DNA from: Chalciporus piperatus
Lineage: Eukaryota > Basidiomycota > Agaricomycetes > Boletales > Boletaceae
Reading direction: 5' to 3'
NCBI GenBank assembly: GCA_038093975.1
Contig: JBBPTG010000024.1
Location: 124,001-188,000, forward strand
Length of the DNA stretch: 64,000 bases
Of the stretch, positions 37,471-53,128 are shown piece by piece; the first letter of the stretch is position 1, and each line of letters opens with the position of its first letter. Made by a program: the position numbers and the translations under genes. The notes beneath the pieces are model-generated. The model was not told the DNA's origin and made no database searches. It worked only from the letters and a program-made list of their open reading frames with translations.

Positions 37471-38286
37471 CTAGAGCTTGAGTCCGTTCGGAACGACCTC
37501 GACCCAGTACCTAACGAATCGAACGCACGAATGAGCACCAAGAATTTCATTCACCAAACCAATCAACACGCCAGAGGCTTACTTACCCATCGGGGTCCAA
37601 GATGAACGCGATATGCCTCATCTTGCCGTCAGTGAGACGCTTCTTGAAAGGAACGCCGAGCTTCTCAAAGCGCGCGCATGCCTCCTCGATGTTGTCGACC
37701 GTGATGGCGATGTGGCCAAAGCCCCTCCCAGGGTCAGAGTTTCCGTTGGCGTAGCCCTTGAACTCGGCGTCAGACTCGGTGCCATGGTTGTGGGTGAGCT
37801 CAAGGATACCTGTTTTTAAAAGCACAGGATGACAGATGAGTTGATATTACTTGCAGCGCACATAGGAACAAGCGGGGGCTTACCCTCGCGGTTGAAGCGA
37901 GCCTTGGTCTTCTCCTCAGCGGAGAGCTTGCTAATCCCGTCGTGGTCGTAGCCGAGGAAGTACAGGGTGAAATCACCCATGTTCTGCTCTACGATCGAGC
38001 GAAAATAGAGTTTACTACCGCAACCGGTCGCATGAACTTGAGGGTACTCACCCGAAAGGAGATCCATGCCCAGGGTCTAACAAAAGTGTTTGAGACGACA
38101 TGTCAAGGCCCGACCAGTGAGGTACTCACCTCCGTGTAGAACTGCAAGGACGCTTTTGGGTCCTTGACACGAATCATCGTGTGGTTGAACTACAAACGTT
38201 CGGCAACCCCTGTCAACTCTTTTCCTTGATTCCACCACTCTCCGCGTGCTCACCTTGAAGCTAGCGGTCTCGGTTGTGCGAGGCAT
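37471..38286 (-). CDS. GLO1: Lactoylglutathione lyase (glyoxalase I)
   Basis: This enzyme converts the methylglyoxal-glutathione hemithioacetal to S-lactoylglutathione, a cytosolic detoxification step. Six exons (38286-38254, 38189-38130, 38076-38052, 37988-37884, 37809-37587, 37510-37471) give 161 residues, the usual size of a single-domain form. All four metal-ligand positions of the family are visible: His in [10 protein letters not shown], Glu in [11 protein letters not shown], His in [10 protein letters not shown] and Glu in YWVEVVP. The start [11 protein letters not shown] is the only suitable ATG. Confidence 0.93.
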
Positions 38287-38678
38287 GTTGAGCGATGTTG
38301 TGGTATGAAGACTACGACTGAATCTCTGTGGAAAAAAGTGCAGCGGGTGCCCGTGCTGTTTTGAGAGCACTCGAAAGGAGCCAACCAGGGTTGCTCATCT
38401 TCCCTTCCGAGTCGATCAGCTGACAAGCGTCTTATCTTGGTAGATCGCATCGGACACGGGCCGTATTGCCGGGCTCGGTTCAAACGTTCATCCTCGGACG
38501 CAAATTGTTCCACGCCGGAGGTGAATAAAGGCAAAGCTACACCAAAGACAAATCTAAGTACGTAGTTCTTGTCCATGCAAAAGAAATAGTCAAGAGATGC
38601 GAGGAAAGACAAAGTACGGTGCGCGTCCATTACAGTTATTATACAGGTATATCCATACGGGGAGATTGGGCAAGGTTT
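38287..38678. other. 392-bp interval between glyoxalase and methyltransferase-like genes
   Basis: Both flanking genes are on the minus strand, so this holds the GLO1 promoter and the 3' end of the upstream gene. No further gene is visible. Confidence 0.5.
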
Positions 38679-39932
38679 TTAGTGCGACTTGTGTCTGGGA
38701 GGCGTCGGTTCGTTGGAGATGAGTTCGTGGTTACCACGAATATTGACAAAGGAATACTGTTCAGACATATTCAGTACGTGCCTCATCTTCAAAAATCCAA
38801 ACTACTACACTTACCTCTATCAAGTCAGGACGCACACCCCGGACTAGGTTCACGTAGACGAGGTTGGGCTCCGAGAAGAACGGTCTCAGACCAGCTTCTT
38901 CGAGCTTTTCCCACCACTTGAGGAACTTGGGGAAGTCCTGCCACGCGGTTCCGCTATAGACGTGAACTTCGAGCTGGAGCTGTCCAAAGGGCAAAGGTGC
39001 GCCGTGGAAACTGTCAATGAAGACCTCGAGCGAATCGAACTCGTTCCCCTCAATGTCGACTTTGAGTACATCGATGAAATCGTGGCCGTTGCGATCCATC
39101 AAAGTGCGAAGGGTGTACATCTTGGGGTCATCGAGAGGACCGTGAGCGTCCTTCGGGCCAAGAGCATAGGGGTAGAAATGAGAACGACTCTTGAGATCCG
39201 CGACGTGATCAATCTCGGGTCCAAACTAATCAACGGGTTGGTAAGTAGTCCTATGGAAATTATACGTCATACTCACAGAGTTGACGCTGAAATCATATCC
39301 CCAGACTTCGCAACCTGGTGCTGCTTTCATGATATCAGCCTCGAACGAGGACTCGCCGTTGACACCTGACAGCAAGTTGAATGCCTGCTTATCTTATCCA
39401 AGAAAGGTGATTGCGCACCGAAGGAGTACATGACACATTTCTTCTTAGGCACGATGCGCTCCACGCCGCAAACCCACTTCCCGCCGTCGCCCATAACCCC
39501 AATGCGGTCAACGCGATGGGGGCACTTGAACGAGGGGAGGAAGAAGTCCCCTGACGCCAATATTAGCGTGCCGCACCAAGCACCGAGCTTACAAATGAGA
39601 CTCACAGAGCGTGTAGAATTCCCCGTTGGAGGGGAAACTGTTGAAAGGGATGCGTTAACATATGTCGGACACACAAGCGGTTGCGCTACTTACGGATCAA
39701 TCTTATCCGCCGTCGGGCCCCATTTCTTGATGAGTCCCTGCCGCTGAACTAGCATGTCCCGGTAGTGCATCTCCTCTACCTTGAGAGCATGACCAAGGTC
39801 GTCTTGGCTAAGCACAACTGAGTTGAGCAGCGAGCTATGGCCAGATTCCGAGTTCACGAATAGGAGGACAGAAACGAAGATCAAGACTAGGAGGGCTATC
39901 ATGAACCGCGGATGGCGGGCGTATAGAGACAT
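38679..39932 (-). CDS. Type II membrane protein with methyltransferase-like domain
   Basis: Six exons (39932-39694, 39637-39606, 39550-39419, 39365-39277, 39225-38815, 38756-38679) give 326 residues. A short basic N-terminus precedes one hydrophobic helix (FMIALLVLIFVSVLLFV, about 10-27), predicting a type II anchor in the Golgi or ER. The luminal part has RIGVMGDGGKWVCG, CVMYSFGVNGESSFE, CEVWGYDFSVNSFGPE and VLKVDIEGNEFDSL. These match a family of Rossmann-like methyltransferase-domain proteins (Pfam Methyltransf_22-like; from memory). The substrate is unknown. A TATA-like element lies about 80 bp upstream. Confidence 0.8.
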
Positions 39933-40678
39933 GTTGGCGGGTGTATCGAATGAGCGTGGTGGAGCTGTTGAGAGCTGGGGGTGTACTTGGGGTTGGGAAA
40001 TTTGCGGACTGTCTTATATTTTATTCCAAAATTATTCCGGTCGTTCCCCCACGTCTGTCTAAATTGTTACTGCCAAGAGTTCTCATATGATAATAATGTA
40101 TCCGTGACAGAACGGAACCTTGAAATCCAAGTTGATATCTCGGTTGGCTCTGGAACTAGTACAGTACTGACCAGCATCAGACTTTTAGTTGATTCCTGCC
40201 AGCAAGTACAGCAAAAGGGCGTCGGAGGAGATCGGTGCACTGACTGCATGCTCGCAAGCCGGTAACGTCATGCTCCACATCATCATGAAAGCGTACCGGC
40301 AAGTATGGCGTGTGTGTGATCAGAATGCTCTGTCAACCGAGTTGATCAGCCTATCAGCAACGGACTCCACTGGTCGGGATCCTATTTGAATTCATTTGCG
40401 GCCGCAGCAGGACATGGCACGAACTGACAAGTGATAAACTGTGATAAAGCTGTTCCACGACCGATCGTCGATCATCTTCGTAGCGCCCACCTCAAGGCAT
40501 CTAACTAATAAGACTAACTTGGTGGGGGCAGCCCTTGCGCCTTCTTATACTGGGACCGCAGCAGGACGGTTCCTTATTCCGTCACGGCATCGCACGTGTG
40601 GTTTTAATCTCCGCCCCAAAACGCGTTTACTCAGAGCGCGTCTTCACGTGACTCATAACCTCTTGACCAGTTACATCG
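39933..40678. other. Divergent intergenic region
   Basis: It separates the methyltransferase-like gene (-) from the gene at 40679 (+). A cluster of BamHI, EcoRI and NotI recognition sequences occurs within 29 bp at 40377-40405. No gene is seen. Confidence 0.5.
40011..40018 (-). promoter_or_regulatory. Candidate TATA box for the methyltransferase-like gene
   Basis: TATAAGAC on the minus strand within an AT-rich block, about 80 bp upstream of ATG 39932. Confidence 0.4.
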
Positions 40679-42856
40679 ATGTCCTCGTCAAGGTCATCGT
40701 CGCCGTCGACAATCCCCTTCAAATTCAGGAGAAAGAGCTCATCAGCGTCGACGAGCGCATCGCTTGACGATCATACGTACGGTCGTGAAGACGATGCGTT
40801 CTCTTCACCTCTACCATCGTCTTCACCACCGCTAACCCCTCTACACGAATACCCACAATGGGAGCATCCGAAATACTTGGATGACCTGGGTGCCGTTTCA
40901 TGGGATCAGGAAGATGGTTTCGGGGATGCTACTCTCCCTTGGTCGTGTTATACACGAGACGAGAAAATCTCCATCGCGCCTCATCCGCTGCCCTCTCTCA
41001 TGTCAAAATTCGCAACACAGGTGTTCAAGAATCGAACCTCGTCATCCTTCCAGTCTCCCCTTTACGCTTCGTGCCGTACCACATCTTATTTCTACCCCGA
41101 CGGGGAAAGTGCCCTCGCAGATGATGATTGCGAGGAACACGACCTCGAGAGCATGGATATCCATGTTCGTGAAACCTATTTTGCTACATCTTCCGAACGC
41201 GGACGATGGCTAAGTAGTCCGATCGCAACGAGGGTGCGAACGCAGGCTATTTCGCCTAGGCACGGGAAATCATCGCCCGTTAGGACAGCCATGGACGCAT
41301 CCCCTTCAGCGGCACGCGTGCGCCGACGTATCACTAGCCCTTTGGCCGATGAGGAGCTTTCGAGCTCCTCATCGTCGGAAGGCTACGATGAGGATGTGCG
41401 CTTCTCTTCGCCGCTCCCCCCTTCCTCCCCGTTGACATCACCCATGTCAAATTTATCCTTCCTTCCCGACGACTGCGAGGATGACAAGATCGCAGAATCT
41501 TGCCCTCCTCTGTCAAATGTGGGTGTCCTGTTGTTTCTCCAATTCGGGTTTCACTCATCTGAGTTTGTTCCTATCTTATCTCTGCGCATATAGCCAAATA
41601 GCTGTCCTTCTCTCGGGGCTTCGGATTTGAACATCTCGCCAATTGCACATATATCTCCCGTCGGATCTATGTGTTCACTGTCTCAATTTGAAATACCTGA
41701 CATGGTTCCTTCAAATTCCGTACACGTCTCCCGCACCTCGAGTCCATGTTCAGGTCATGTGTCTATGTCCATTGACGTCCGGCTGGTTTCACCTAGCCCC
41801 CCTGACGCAACCGGCTCTGGCCTGGATGCCATGCTTTCCTCGCCTCTCTCCATGTTTGATGACCTCCCCCCCGCGGAACCTGTTATGCCGCTATCTAACA
41901 CGAAGAATACGCCACACTCTGGGCAGCCCGCCAGCACTCCCGACAGGATGATGAACATTGCATTCGGGACTGTCTCATCTTGCGTGGATGGTGCTCTGGG
42001 ACTCTCACTGTCAGTCGACGCAAAACACGAGACACCAGATGCTATCGGCAAGCCAAGTCCTACTAACGGCGCGACGAATAAACGAAAGCAGTCGCTCAGC
42101 CGTTCAGATGCACCGCGGAAGAAGAAGCGTGCCATCGTCCAACTTCCCACGACCCCATCCGGCCTGACAGAACAAGGGCAGCAGCGGAGAGCGCTGGCGA
42201 AGGGGAAGGAGAAGGAGAGCCACGTTTCGGATGCCTCGGAACTTTCAAAGAAAAAATCAAAACCATCGCATCGCAGCAGTCATTCCGACGGTTGTCGAAC
42301 GAAATCTTCTCAAATGCGAAAGACGTCGCATACATCGGGACCACATTCGCACTCTGAGGAGGTGGACTGTACGGCCTTTCGACCTCCCGATAAGACGACT
42401 TCCGGCGCTGCCCATACGTCGCTTGGCCCAGTGGACCCAGCTGAAGCAGAGTTGCAAGCTTCCTTGACGGGCATGCTGATTGAAGCGCTCGCCACTTGTC
42501 GAGCGACGTCTATGGATTCTTCAGCACTGTATCTTGCTGTCACGCAAACGCATCCTCACCTTGCGAAAGAGCGGCCCAAGCAGGAGTTCCAGGTGCTCAT
42601 TGCCACTGTTCTGGAGTCTGGACGGGCACGGTGTGGGATGTTCGAGAAGGTTGACAGTAGCGGAGCGGGATCGCGGCGTAAGGCGCTAGAGAGTCGGTGG
42701 TTCTATGTTCCGGATCGTGATGAAGACCGCGAGCGCGCATCACTGATAAGCGCCATCATGCCGCGGCAGAAGAGGAGCGAGACGAAGAAATACAAGCAGT
42801 ATTATTACCGACCGTTGGGTAAGATATCGAGATGGGATCCAGAAGATGCACCGTAG
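40679..42856 (+). CDS. Basidiomycete protein of unknown function with conserved C-terminal region
   Basis: Two exons, 40679-41518 and 41594-42856, give 700 residues. The first 550 are Ser/Pro-rich with acidic patches and several basic, nuclear-localisation-like clusters (RKKKRA at about 42113-42131, KKKSKPS at about 42247). The last 140 residues look folded: ASLTGMLIEALATCRATSMD, then LAKERPKQEFQVLIATVLES, and a terminal block KQYYYRPLGKISRWDPED. I do not recognise a named domain; a small helical, winged-helix-like fold is only a guess. The composition suggests a nuclear protein. Confidence 0.78.
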
Positions 42857-43415
42857 TAGCCATAGTATTTAGTAGTTTTATTAGTAGTGTGTTCTTACTG
42901 AATATCAGGCTGTAGTATTACACGTCGTGCACGTGTGAGTTGAACGCGTCCCTGAGCGACTCTTGTTCTTGACCACGAGCTGACCTTGGCCACGACTCGC
43001 TGCCATCGCTTGATCCTCTCCAGATTTTTTGCTTTTGTTTCCGAGCCGTTGCCAAAGCTCTCGCGTCGAGAAAAGAAGACACAAAAGGAAGTTTTGCCTT
43101 TCACAGCACCGTCGCAAGGGCCATCCCGCTCTCGCTTTGTCCTTGTGGGCGATACATAACGGTCAAAGCGCTTCAAAGCGGTCATATCCCAACCGGGCCA
43201 TCCTCCACCATCCAAAACTATAAAGGCGGCCCATTGGAAGCCGTTCAAACCATCAAGTCAACAGTTCAACCTCACAAACTGCCACTCCCATCAATCTCAT
43301 CCAATTCCCCAATATCAGCGTTTATCAACACTAGGATCTATTCCCAGCGTCTACAGCATCACCAATCCATTGCCACCAAGTTCTCTTTCTACGCGCATAC
43401 TCAACCAGGACCACC
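42857..43415. other. Intergenic region upstream of the checkpoint kinase gene
   Basis: It holds the 3' end of the previous gene and the promoter and leader of the FHA-kinase gene. No other gene is supported. Confidence 0.5.
43219..43225 (+). promoter_or_regulatory. Candidate TATA box for the FHA-kinase gene
   Basis: TATAAAG lies about 195 bp upstream of ATG 43416. The ATG itself is in a strong context (CCACCATGG). Confidence 0.4.
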
Positions 43416-45987
<2,572 letters not shown>

Positions 45988-48900
45988 GTGATTCTTGGAC
46001 CTCGACCATACGCATACATACCCCCAAACACGGACGATGAAAAACACGAGCGCAGCGTGGTATTGTTTCTATATTTCCAGTCTCATCTCTATCTCCATCT
46101 CCATCATGCACGATCCATCTCCATCTCCATCTCACTCTCTCGCTCTTTGGTATCTCGCTAGGCTTATATTCCCCGACTTTCCCCTGTTCTTTTTCTCTTT
46201 GCTTTTTTCTCGCATGCTGATCGATTGTCTTGTCTTGTATTGATTACCTACGTATATCGGTCAACGCCTCCCGCCCCCGCCCCCCCTCGCTCGTTAGATT
46301 TATGGTTGACTTACCACTCTCGTTTTATTATACTTGTATTTTTTTGGATAGACATAACTAACATGATGCTGTCGATTGTGTTTTGGTTTGGCTATCAGTA
46401 CTTCAGTGTGCACTCTGCGATGACTCGCGAGACGGAATCGATGGTCTCGCTCTCTTTCCACCAAATTCAGTCAGACATCTAAACATTGCGCGCATCGCGA
46501 CCTCGTCCCCCCTGAGGCATCTCTAACGATCGAGCCTAGTCACAAGTCTCCCCAATGGGCCGGGACTCGGAGTTGGGGATGAAGACCATCGTTAACGTTC
46601 AAACTTTCTCCTTTGCAGTTGTTGTACTCACACCCAAAAATAACTCCAACGAAGAACAACACCCAATTGCAAGGCCACAAAGTACAGTGATCTCGGAAGT
46701 AAAATAACACGGAATGCGGTAAGCATAATAATAATTTATAAAACCTTTGACCGTCAACCGAGGTCCGCCACTGGCACAGAGAAATTCCTTCGGCGGAAAC
46801 ATATGTATGTATGTCAAAAACACTCGACATGACATGCCTAGAGGTACCTCAACTATTGCCACCATGACGGTTCGACTGACCGACTCGACTGCTGTGGCAC
46901 TGGTGCTTTGAATCGAATGCGAAACCAAACCTTGATCCGGGTCCTGGGCCTTGTTTGACAGGTTCCGAGTCTGTCAGGTGAGTTTATCGCCACTGACAGA
47001 CAAGCAGCAGACCTACTTGCTTGCTTATCGAATCCAGACTCGGATATATGTAGTACTCGGATGCGACGTGGCAGGACGTGGCATCTGATCATGGTCAAAC
47101 GGAAGCAAAAGTCACGGGTGGTGATGGTAAGCCAATTGACAGCTCGTCTCGATTCCTATCGATCGGTGACATACGGGAGGATGTTTATGAAGCTGCCAGT
47201 GGGAAGAGTAACACTGGCGTTGACACGTTGAGCATAAACGTTGACTGCGACACAGACTCGGAGTTCCACCTGCGATGTCGACAAAGGTCTGGCATACCAG
47301 GTCAGTCAATCGACCGGCGGACTAATGAATCAGGTGCAAAAAAACCTGTTCCGGCACCTTAAGGCTTAAACTACCCACACGGTGAGCCGAGTTTTGTATT
47401 GACAGGATAGGATATCAGAGTTTGAGACAAGTTGATGGCAAGTTTTCAACTCTGGAACCTTGAAACACATGGACGACTCGGATGTAATACTTATGTGTGG
47501 TCATGTCAAACTCAAACATGAGGGGTGATGATGGTCAGTCAATTGCCAACTCATTCTGTCGATCAATGATGTGCATGAGGATGTCTCATGCAGACAGGTA
47601 CACAAAGGAACACAAGTGCCATTGATGACATGAGATGAGGCAGAGGCTCTGATGAAAGAGGGTCCATTGACGAACTGGAATACCGCCGTGACGCGTCGAG
47701 TGTGTTATAGGTGCGTATCAATTGTTAATTGGACCTGCGTCGGCTGGCCCAGGGTACATTTTTCGTGTTTTCACCCCGTTACAGCTTATATTATAGCAGT
47801 ACAGCGTGTCTCATTACACGGCCTGGATGAAAAATGACAACTACACATGCTGGACTTGAACCGAATCAAGAACCTGTCGATGTCACCCAACGGAGCTCCG
47901 TGACTAGGTGAACTCGCTGAATGAACTACCACATGAAAATGGGCTAACCCATGATTTTAAACAGTGTCGACCGTCTTGAATGAATCCAACCTACGGACCA
48001 TACCATTTATTCGGTTAAATTCATCCCTCGAGAAGCATTTCTCTATTGGTAAAATCACATGGTTCGAAACGGATAAGCTTGGGTATGTGGGTCCATGAGA
48101 GATCAAGCGATCTGGACTCTTCTGGACTCTGGTTTAACTATCTCTCCGGTATAATTTTGTAACCTTATATCGGTCGGTGACAGCCCGAGCTTGTCAACTC
48201 TACCTTTCCAATGTCACGCTTACCGTTCCGCAGTGCTAGTCTAATCGTTCTTCATCGATTCACTGCACGGGTTCACAGGTTCCGCGAGCCTCAGCCCTGC
48301 CACGTCTAAGTACTTCCGGACACAGCAATATCGTCTCCGCTGACAGCCCAACAGTTGACAAATTTCCTCTCGAATTTCAACAATACTCTGACCTCGCTCT
48401 TTCAGAGGGCGCAGAATCGAATTCTAGGTCTCTCCAGGTTCCAGAAGGATCATGATGAGTCCCTGTCGCCACATGTCAAAAGATGCCAACGAACCACTCG
48501 CCCTTGATCAATTCGAGACCCTTCCGAGGCCCAATTTCCAATCCCTAGATCCAAAAACGCTCCCACAACCTCGCGCCCGAAAGTCTTCCAAATGACGTAT
48601 TAGGGTTCTGCGTACTGGATTGCGCAGACACGAGTCAAGCGATCATCCTGATCCCTCAAGTTATTGATGAGAGATCTTTGGCTCGCTCTTGCTCCACCGT
48701 TTCCGAAGAGGTTAGTGCCCATGGAGCCCTGGTGATGGAAGAAATGGATCGAGACTACCCTGTGCCCGAAAAAGTACGGGAACCAAAGTTCAAGAATCAA
48801 GACGCACCTGACCCACTGACCCAGGGGAGAACGACTCTTTGGGCTCGTCTGGGAATGAATGTGCTCCTCTGGCGGGAATTCTCCGACCCATTGCTTTTCA

Positions 48901-49883
48901 CGCGATCATTTTGTGCATGTGCTAGCTCACCGCCTTTGACCGAACAGACGTGATGCGAGCTGCCAGGGGGTGGGGGAAGAGTCTTCTCGATCTGTTGGGG
49001 AAAACTCGACAATTAGGACCTGTCCATTCAAATCACTGACACGCCGCTCGGAGGGGTGTTAAAGTGGGGGCAGAACAATCCTTTGGACGGAATTTCAAGC
49101 TAGAAGTGTTCCTCCCCCTTCAAGCTTTCTGACTTGACTGTTGCGTACGACATCCCGCTGGCTTGCATATCCCCACCGGGGAAATTTGATATGTTCCATA
49201 CGACGAACACACGACACGTATGCCCTTCCATCCTCGTCGGGGGATGGTGTGTATGCAGAAAAGTCCCTAATCAGATAACTTAGCGGCGTCGAGAATGCAC
49301 GGTCGACAGGGATGCGTCCCTTATATGGCAAGCCCAGGCGTCCCTTTCCTTACTGAAACTGGAACACAACATCGAGTCTTCCCTGAAATCGCCTGCGAGG
49401 GGAGGGCATCACAACTACATATAGGGGACAGTCAACAATCAGGGATGTATCGATAAGTAGCGATAGGTATCGATAGTTACCCCACCTTTATTCACGTCAT
49501 GTATGTAACCATTCGTTTATGTATGTGATATGCCGAGAGCGAACTGTATGACGCATGTATGACCTGATACTTGATACTGATAACGAGAGAAACCAAGACG
49601 CATAATACCCCACGATAATGATTATACAATTCTTTGGAGAAAGCAATTCTATGTGCGTAACGGCATGCCAGGAAACAAACACGCAGCAAGAACCGAATAG
49701 GTGATGGATAAGATGAGTCATCAAATGCGAGCGAAAGCGAGAGTAACAAGAAAGCATAACAAACATAACAGGGGAAACGAGATGTGCCTGTGGGACATGG
49801 GCATAGCAAACGGAACTGACCGAGTATTGCACCCACAATTACGAATTGCGAGACGTAACAAAGGATGGTTCTCGGCTCGTCGA
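45988..49883. other. 3.9-kb gene-poor stretch with a decayed internal repeat
   Basis: CCATCT-type microsatellite sequence lies at about 46090-46135, just after the checkpoint kinase gene. Beyond that no gene is supported. About 47080-47190 and 47495-47585 are diverged copies of one another (GGTGATGGTAAGCCAATTG against GATGATGGTCAGTCAATTG). The short open frame 47078-47362 (+) spans one copy and is probably not a gene. Confidence 0.5.
47078..47590. repeat. Two diverged direct-repeat copies
   Basis: A segment of about 90-110 bp beginning near 47088 recurs near 47500 with the same order of short matches (TCAAAC, GGTGATGGT/GATGATGGT, CAATTG, CGATC, GAGGATGT). Aligned by eye only. Confidence 0.5.
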
Positions 49884-51487
49884 CTAGGAGCTCTTGTCAA
49901 CGGACCGTTTCCGATTGGCCTTGACATTGATTTTGGGCCCATCTGGACTGATCTCGGGGGCAGTGGACGAGGCTCGGGGAACCAGCGACCTGCGCTTTCG
50001 CATCCCACGACGAGACTCGAGGGGGTATTCGCATTTCAGATGCCGACGGGCGCATTGACTGGGGAAAAGAGCACATGTAAGCATTTATTCGGCAGAAATA
50101 ATGATTGGAACCCGGAGATCAGCGAGATGACGAGGCGATTAAAGGGAGATATTAGTTTGGTAGTTGTGTGATCAAACGAATCCGTAGACACGCTCGACCG
50201 ATAGAGGAATCGGAAAGACCGAATGTTCGAACGGTCAAACAAACACTTACTTGCATGTTTTGTCCTTGCTACCTGGCTGAGGCGGTCCACACGCAATCTT
50301 CCGCCCCCGACAGAAGAGACACGCAAGCGCAGGCTTCTTATCGAGGGTCCGTTTTGTGTGGGGTACCGGTGACATGCGGATGAGCGACCGCGAGCGGGAG
50401 CGGGAACGGCGGCTGTGTGAGTGATTAAACGAAGACGAATGTTGCTGAGAGTGGGTCTGTGGGAAAGCCGCCGAGGCGGGTGAGGGGAGCTCGCCGAGCA
50501 TGTGCGATTGGCTAGGAACAGTTAAACGAGGCGGTCGGGGCGAAACGTCTTCCCAGTGTTCACGACCCATACTGGGCTGGTAGGACCCGTCATGAACGTA
50601 CGGTGGCGAACCGAGCACCGCATTGTCGTGCGAGGGTGTCAGGGGCTGGTGGCCCGAGAAATATTGGGGAGACGTGGAATTTGCGGGAGGGGGGTATGGC
50701 AACGAATCCATCGGAGGCTCATCATACAGAGTCGGGAGCGACATGGCCGATGGTGATGTAACGCTTGGCACCATCATGTTCTCGTGACCATGTACTGAGT
50801 ACGGTGGACTGGAAACAGCGACCAGGGAAGCAGACGAATATGGCATCGCGTTCGTTTCCTGCGTGTGGGGTGAGACACAGAATAACATGTGATAAAATGT
50901 GGCGTACCTCGTTGACTTCCTGTTTGACGTGCTGCCATTCGGACATGCCCACTTGTGGTGAGGCGTAATTGGGTTGATTGGACGTGTTAGTGGCGCACTC
51001 GCCCAACGGGTTTTGGAGAGTGTATGATTTCGACGACATGACGGGGTAGTCAAAGTGGAGGGCGTGATTCGTGAACGCGTTGCACGACTGGTCGTCGGAT
51101 CCCGGGTGCGCCCCAACGTGATTGTGAAGCACGAAGTTGCTATCACCCTCATCCGGTGATGGAATGAAGACCAGTTGACCGTATACCCGGTAGAACTGGA
51201 GGTCAGACTCGTCCAAAGACGCGAAATATGAACCAGACTGAAGCTCTTCGAAGGAGAAGGAGCGCTTCACTTTAACCTGTGGCGAGCGTTGACATCGGGG
51301 AGCAAGGATGTAGAATATGATTACTTACCTCGACGTCGAACTTTGCCTCGTGTTCAGAGTAGCCAGCGGGGGAATCCATGACTGGGGACTGGGACAGGTG
51401 GGTGGCGTAGAAAGGACCCTGGGGGCGGGAGTGGTCATATGGAGGATGACAATAGTAGGACGAGTGCGTGGAAGAGGGGTGATCCAT
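49884..51487 (-). CDS. Zn(II)2Cys6 transcription regulator with C-terminal zinc cluster
   Basis: Four exons (51487-51329, 51276-50908, 50858-50251, 50058-49884) give 436 residues. The fungal binuclear zinc cluster is near the C-terminus: ACLFCRGRKIACGPP, then DKTCNQCARRHLKC. This makes the pattern C-x2-C-x6-C, a loop of ten residues, then C-x2-C-x6-C. The basic segment ESRRGMRKRR follows. The last intron splits the cluster just before the fifth cysteine. The N-terminal 350 residues are Ser/Pro/Tyr/His-rich and disordered, with an Arg/Ser run (RRSRSRSRS) before the cluster. Most Zn2Cys6 factors have the cluster near the N-terminus; a C-terminal cluster is a recurrent Agaricomycete arrangement, as far as I recall. 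Targets are unknown. Confidence 0.88.
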
Positions 51488-53128
51488 GGCTGTGAACGGA
51501 AGCAGAGGAGTGAATTGACGGCAGGGGGAAGGGATATCAGGCAAGATCAGAGCGAGGGATTTTTATAAGAAGAGACTTTGTCTGACCTTTCGTAAAAATA
51601 AAGGAATGGGAGCCAAATGGGTCCGGTCACTTACAGACTAGCTGAGTATAGAACCCACGCCTTTGGCAGGGTCAATAGGTCAGAAGACTGTCAGGACCTG
51701 ACAAGATCATGCACATTTACAGCAAACTCCATTCGTAAGTTTCTCGTAACTCCTTGCCGTAAAGGAAAACCCACCGCACCTGTCTCCATTTCGGACCAAC
51801 AATCAAAGATTCATGCTTTCATCGTCTGAATCGTCAGCCAGTCCATATCAGTGAACAATCAATGAAATCACCCGTTGTTGGGGAATTAGGGATAGTCTCG
51901 CAGCTGTGTATCATTCCCTGACTCGACCCTCTCCTCGCTGCAATTGTGGGCGCACTTCGGAAAATTTACGATAGCGTTCAAGTTCTCAACCGAACCCTAT
52001 AGACTCTTGCGCCTCGAATCAACCTCGAATTGCCATATTTTGCTGCAATGCTTGCCTGGAACGCAACACCAATGTGTCAGAACTAACCATTTTCAAAGGA
52101 GAACCCCTCCAGAATGGCAACTGACGTGAACTCGCTAAAATTTGACATTGGCGCTTCACAAAAGTAGGCTCGGGATCGCGAGATAACGATCTGTGTACAC
52201 ATATGTCCAACAAGCTGCGCAGTGCCATTCTCTCTTGCCACATCTGTCGTCCTCCCCATGAGGCCAGGTCGTCGCGACAATCCAAGACGCCGATTCGTAA
52301 GATGTCATAGGTAGTACCCAATCACGAAGTACATCATTCGTCGCCGTCCTTCTCCTCTACTGAAATCTTCCTTAGGCTCTCCGCTTGCCAAGTCTGAACC
52401 GCTTCCAGATGGCCCCACACAGGGATGGAAAAGGGACTTCCACCCGGTGGGCCGTACATGTGTCTGCCTGCGGTCCGCCTCGCTACAAATTGCCCCCGCT
52501 CCCTCTTACGCTTGGAGAGAAGACCCTTTCGTCGTCGTGTCCCCTCTTTTTTTCGTGTGCCTTGCCTACCCAAAAAAATCGCATCGTTCGTACTTCTCGG
52601 TTTAGCAGGCCTAGCCTTGAGCTGGGTGATTCCAGCCTTCCAGTGTTCGATCATGGCCACGAAGAATACATGCTACCGAGCAGTTCCAACGGAGTCCAAA
52701 TCACCCACTCCAATCTTCGGGGCGCTGAGAACGCGGAGTACGCTCTGAGCCTACAAACGGCAGCATGCATGAAATTCGTAAATAGATAGCCACGCGCCAC
52801 TGGACGAGTCTGATCAACTCGTACACCATCATGATATTCTGTTCTTTCTTTATCCTTGCGCACGCCAGCAACCGTGAAAGGGCTTTGAGTTGACAAGCCT
52901 TTTGATACGAACAGCATCTGGATTTGAGAGAACGTACACACACAAAAAGCCTCCAAATCTTTCACCGAACGGAAGCCCGCGTGTAACGCCACATACACTG
53001 ATGAGCAACGTTATGTAACAGGCTTCTACATACTCCGCGGGCCTGCTCAGGTTCGCGACCAATGACGCCATCACAAAGTGCTTAGCCCAACATCTGTCCA
53101 ACCCAAGGCTCGGAGCTTTTCCAGCTTC
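51488..53128. other. Intergenic stretch, no supported gene
   Basis: Overlapping open frames on both strands at about 52334-52790 lack motifs and splice structure. The interval includes the Zn2Cys6 promoter and the 3' end of the SPC3 gene. Confidence 0.5.
51561..51567 (-). promoter_or_regulatory. Candidate TATA box for the Zn2Cys6 gene
   Basis: TATAAAA on the minus strand, about 75 bp upstream of ATG 51487. Confidence 0.45.

Noticed and set aside
48055..48075. tRNA-like B-box (GGTTCGAAAC)
   Set aside because: No A-box, acceptor stem or cloverleaf could be formed around it.
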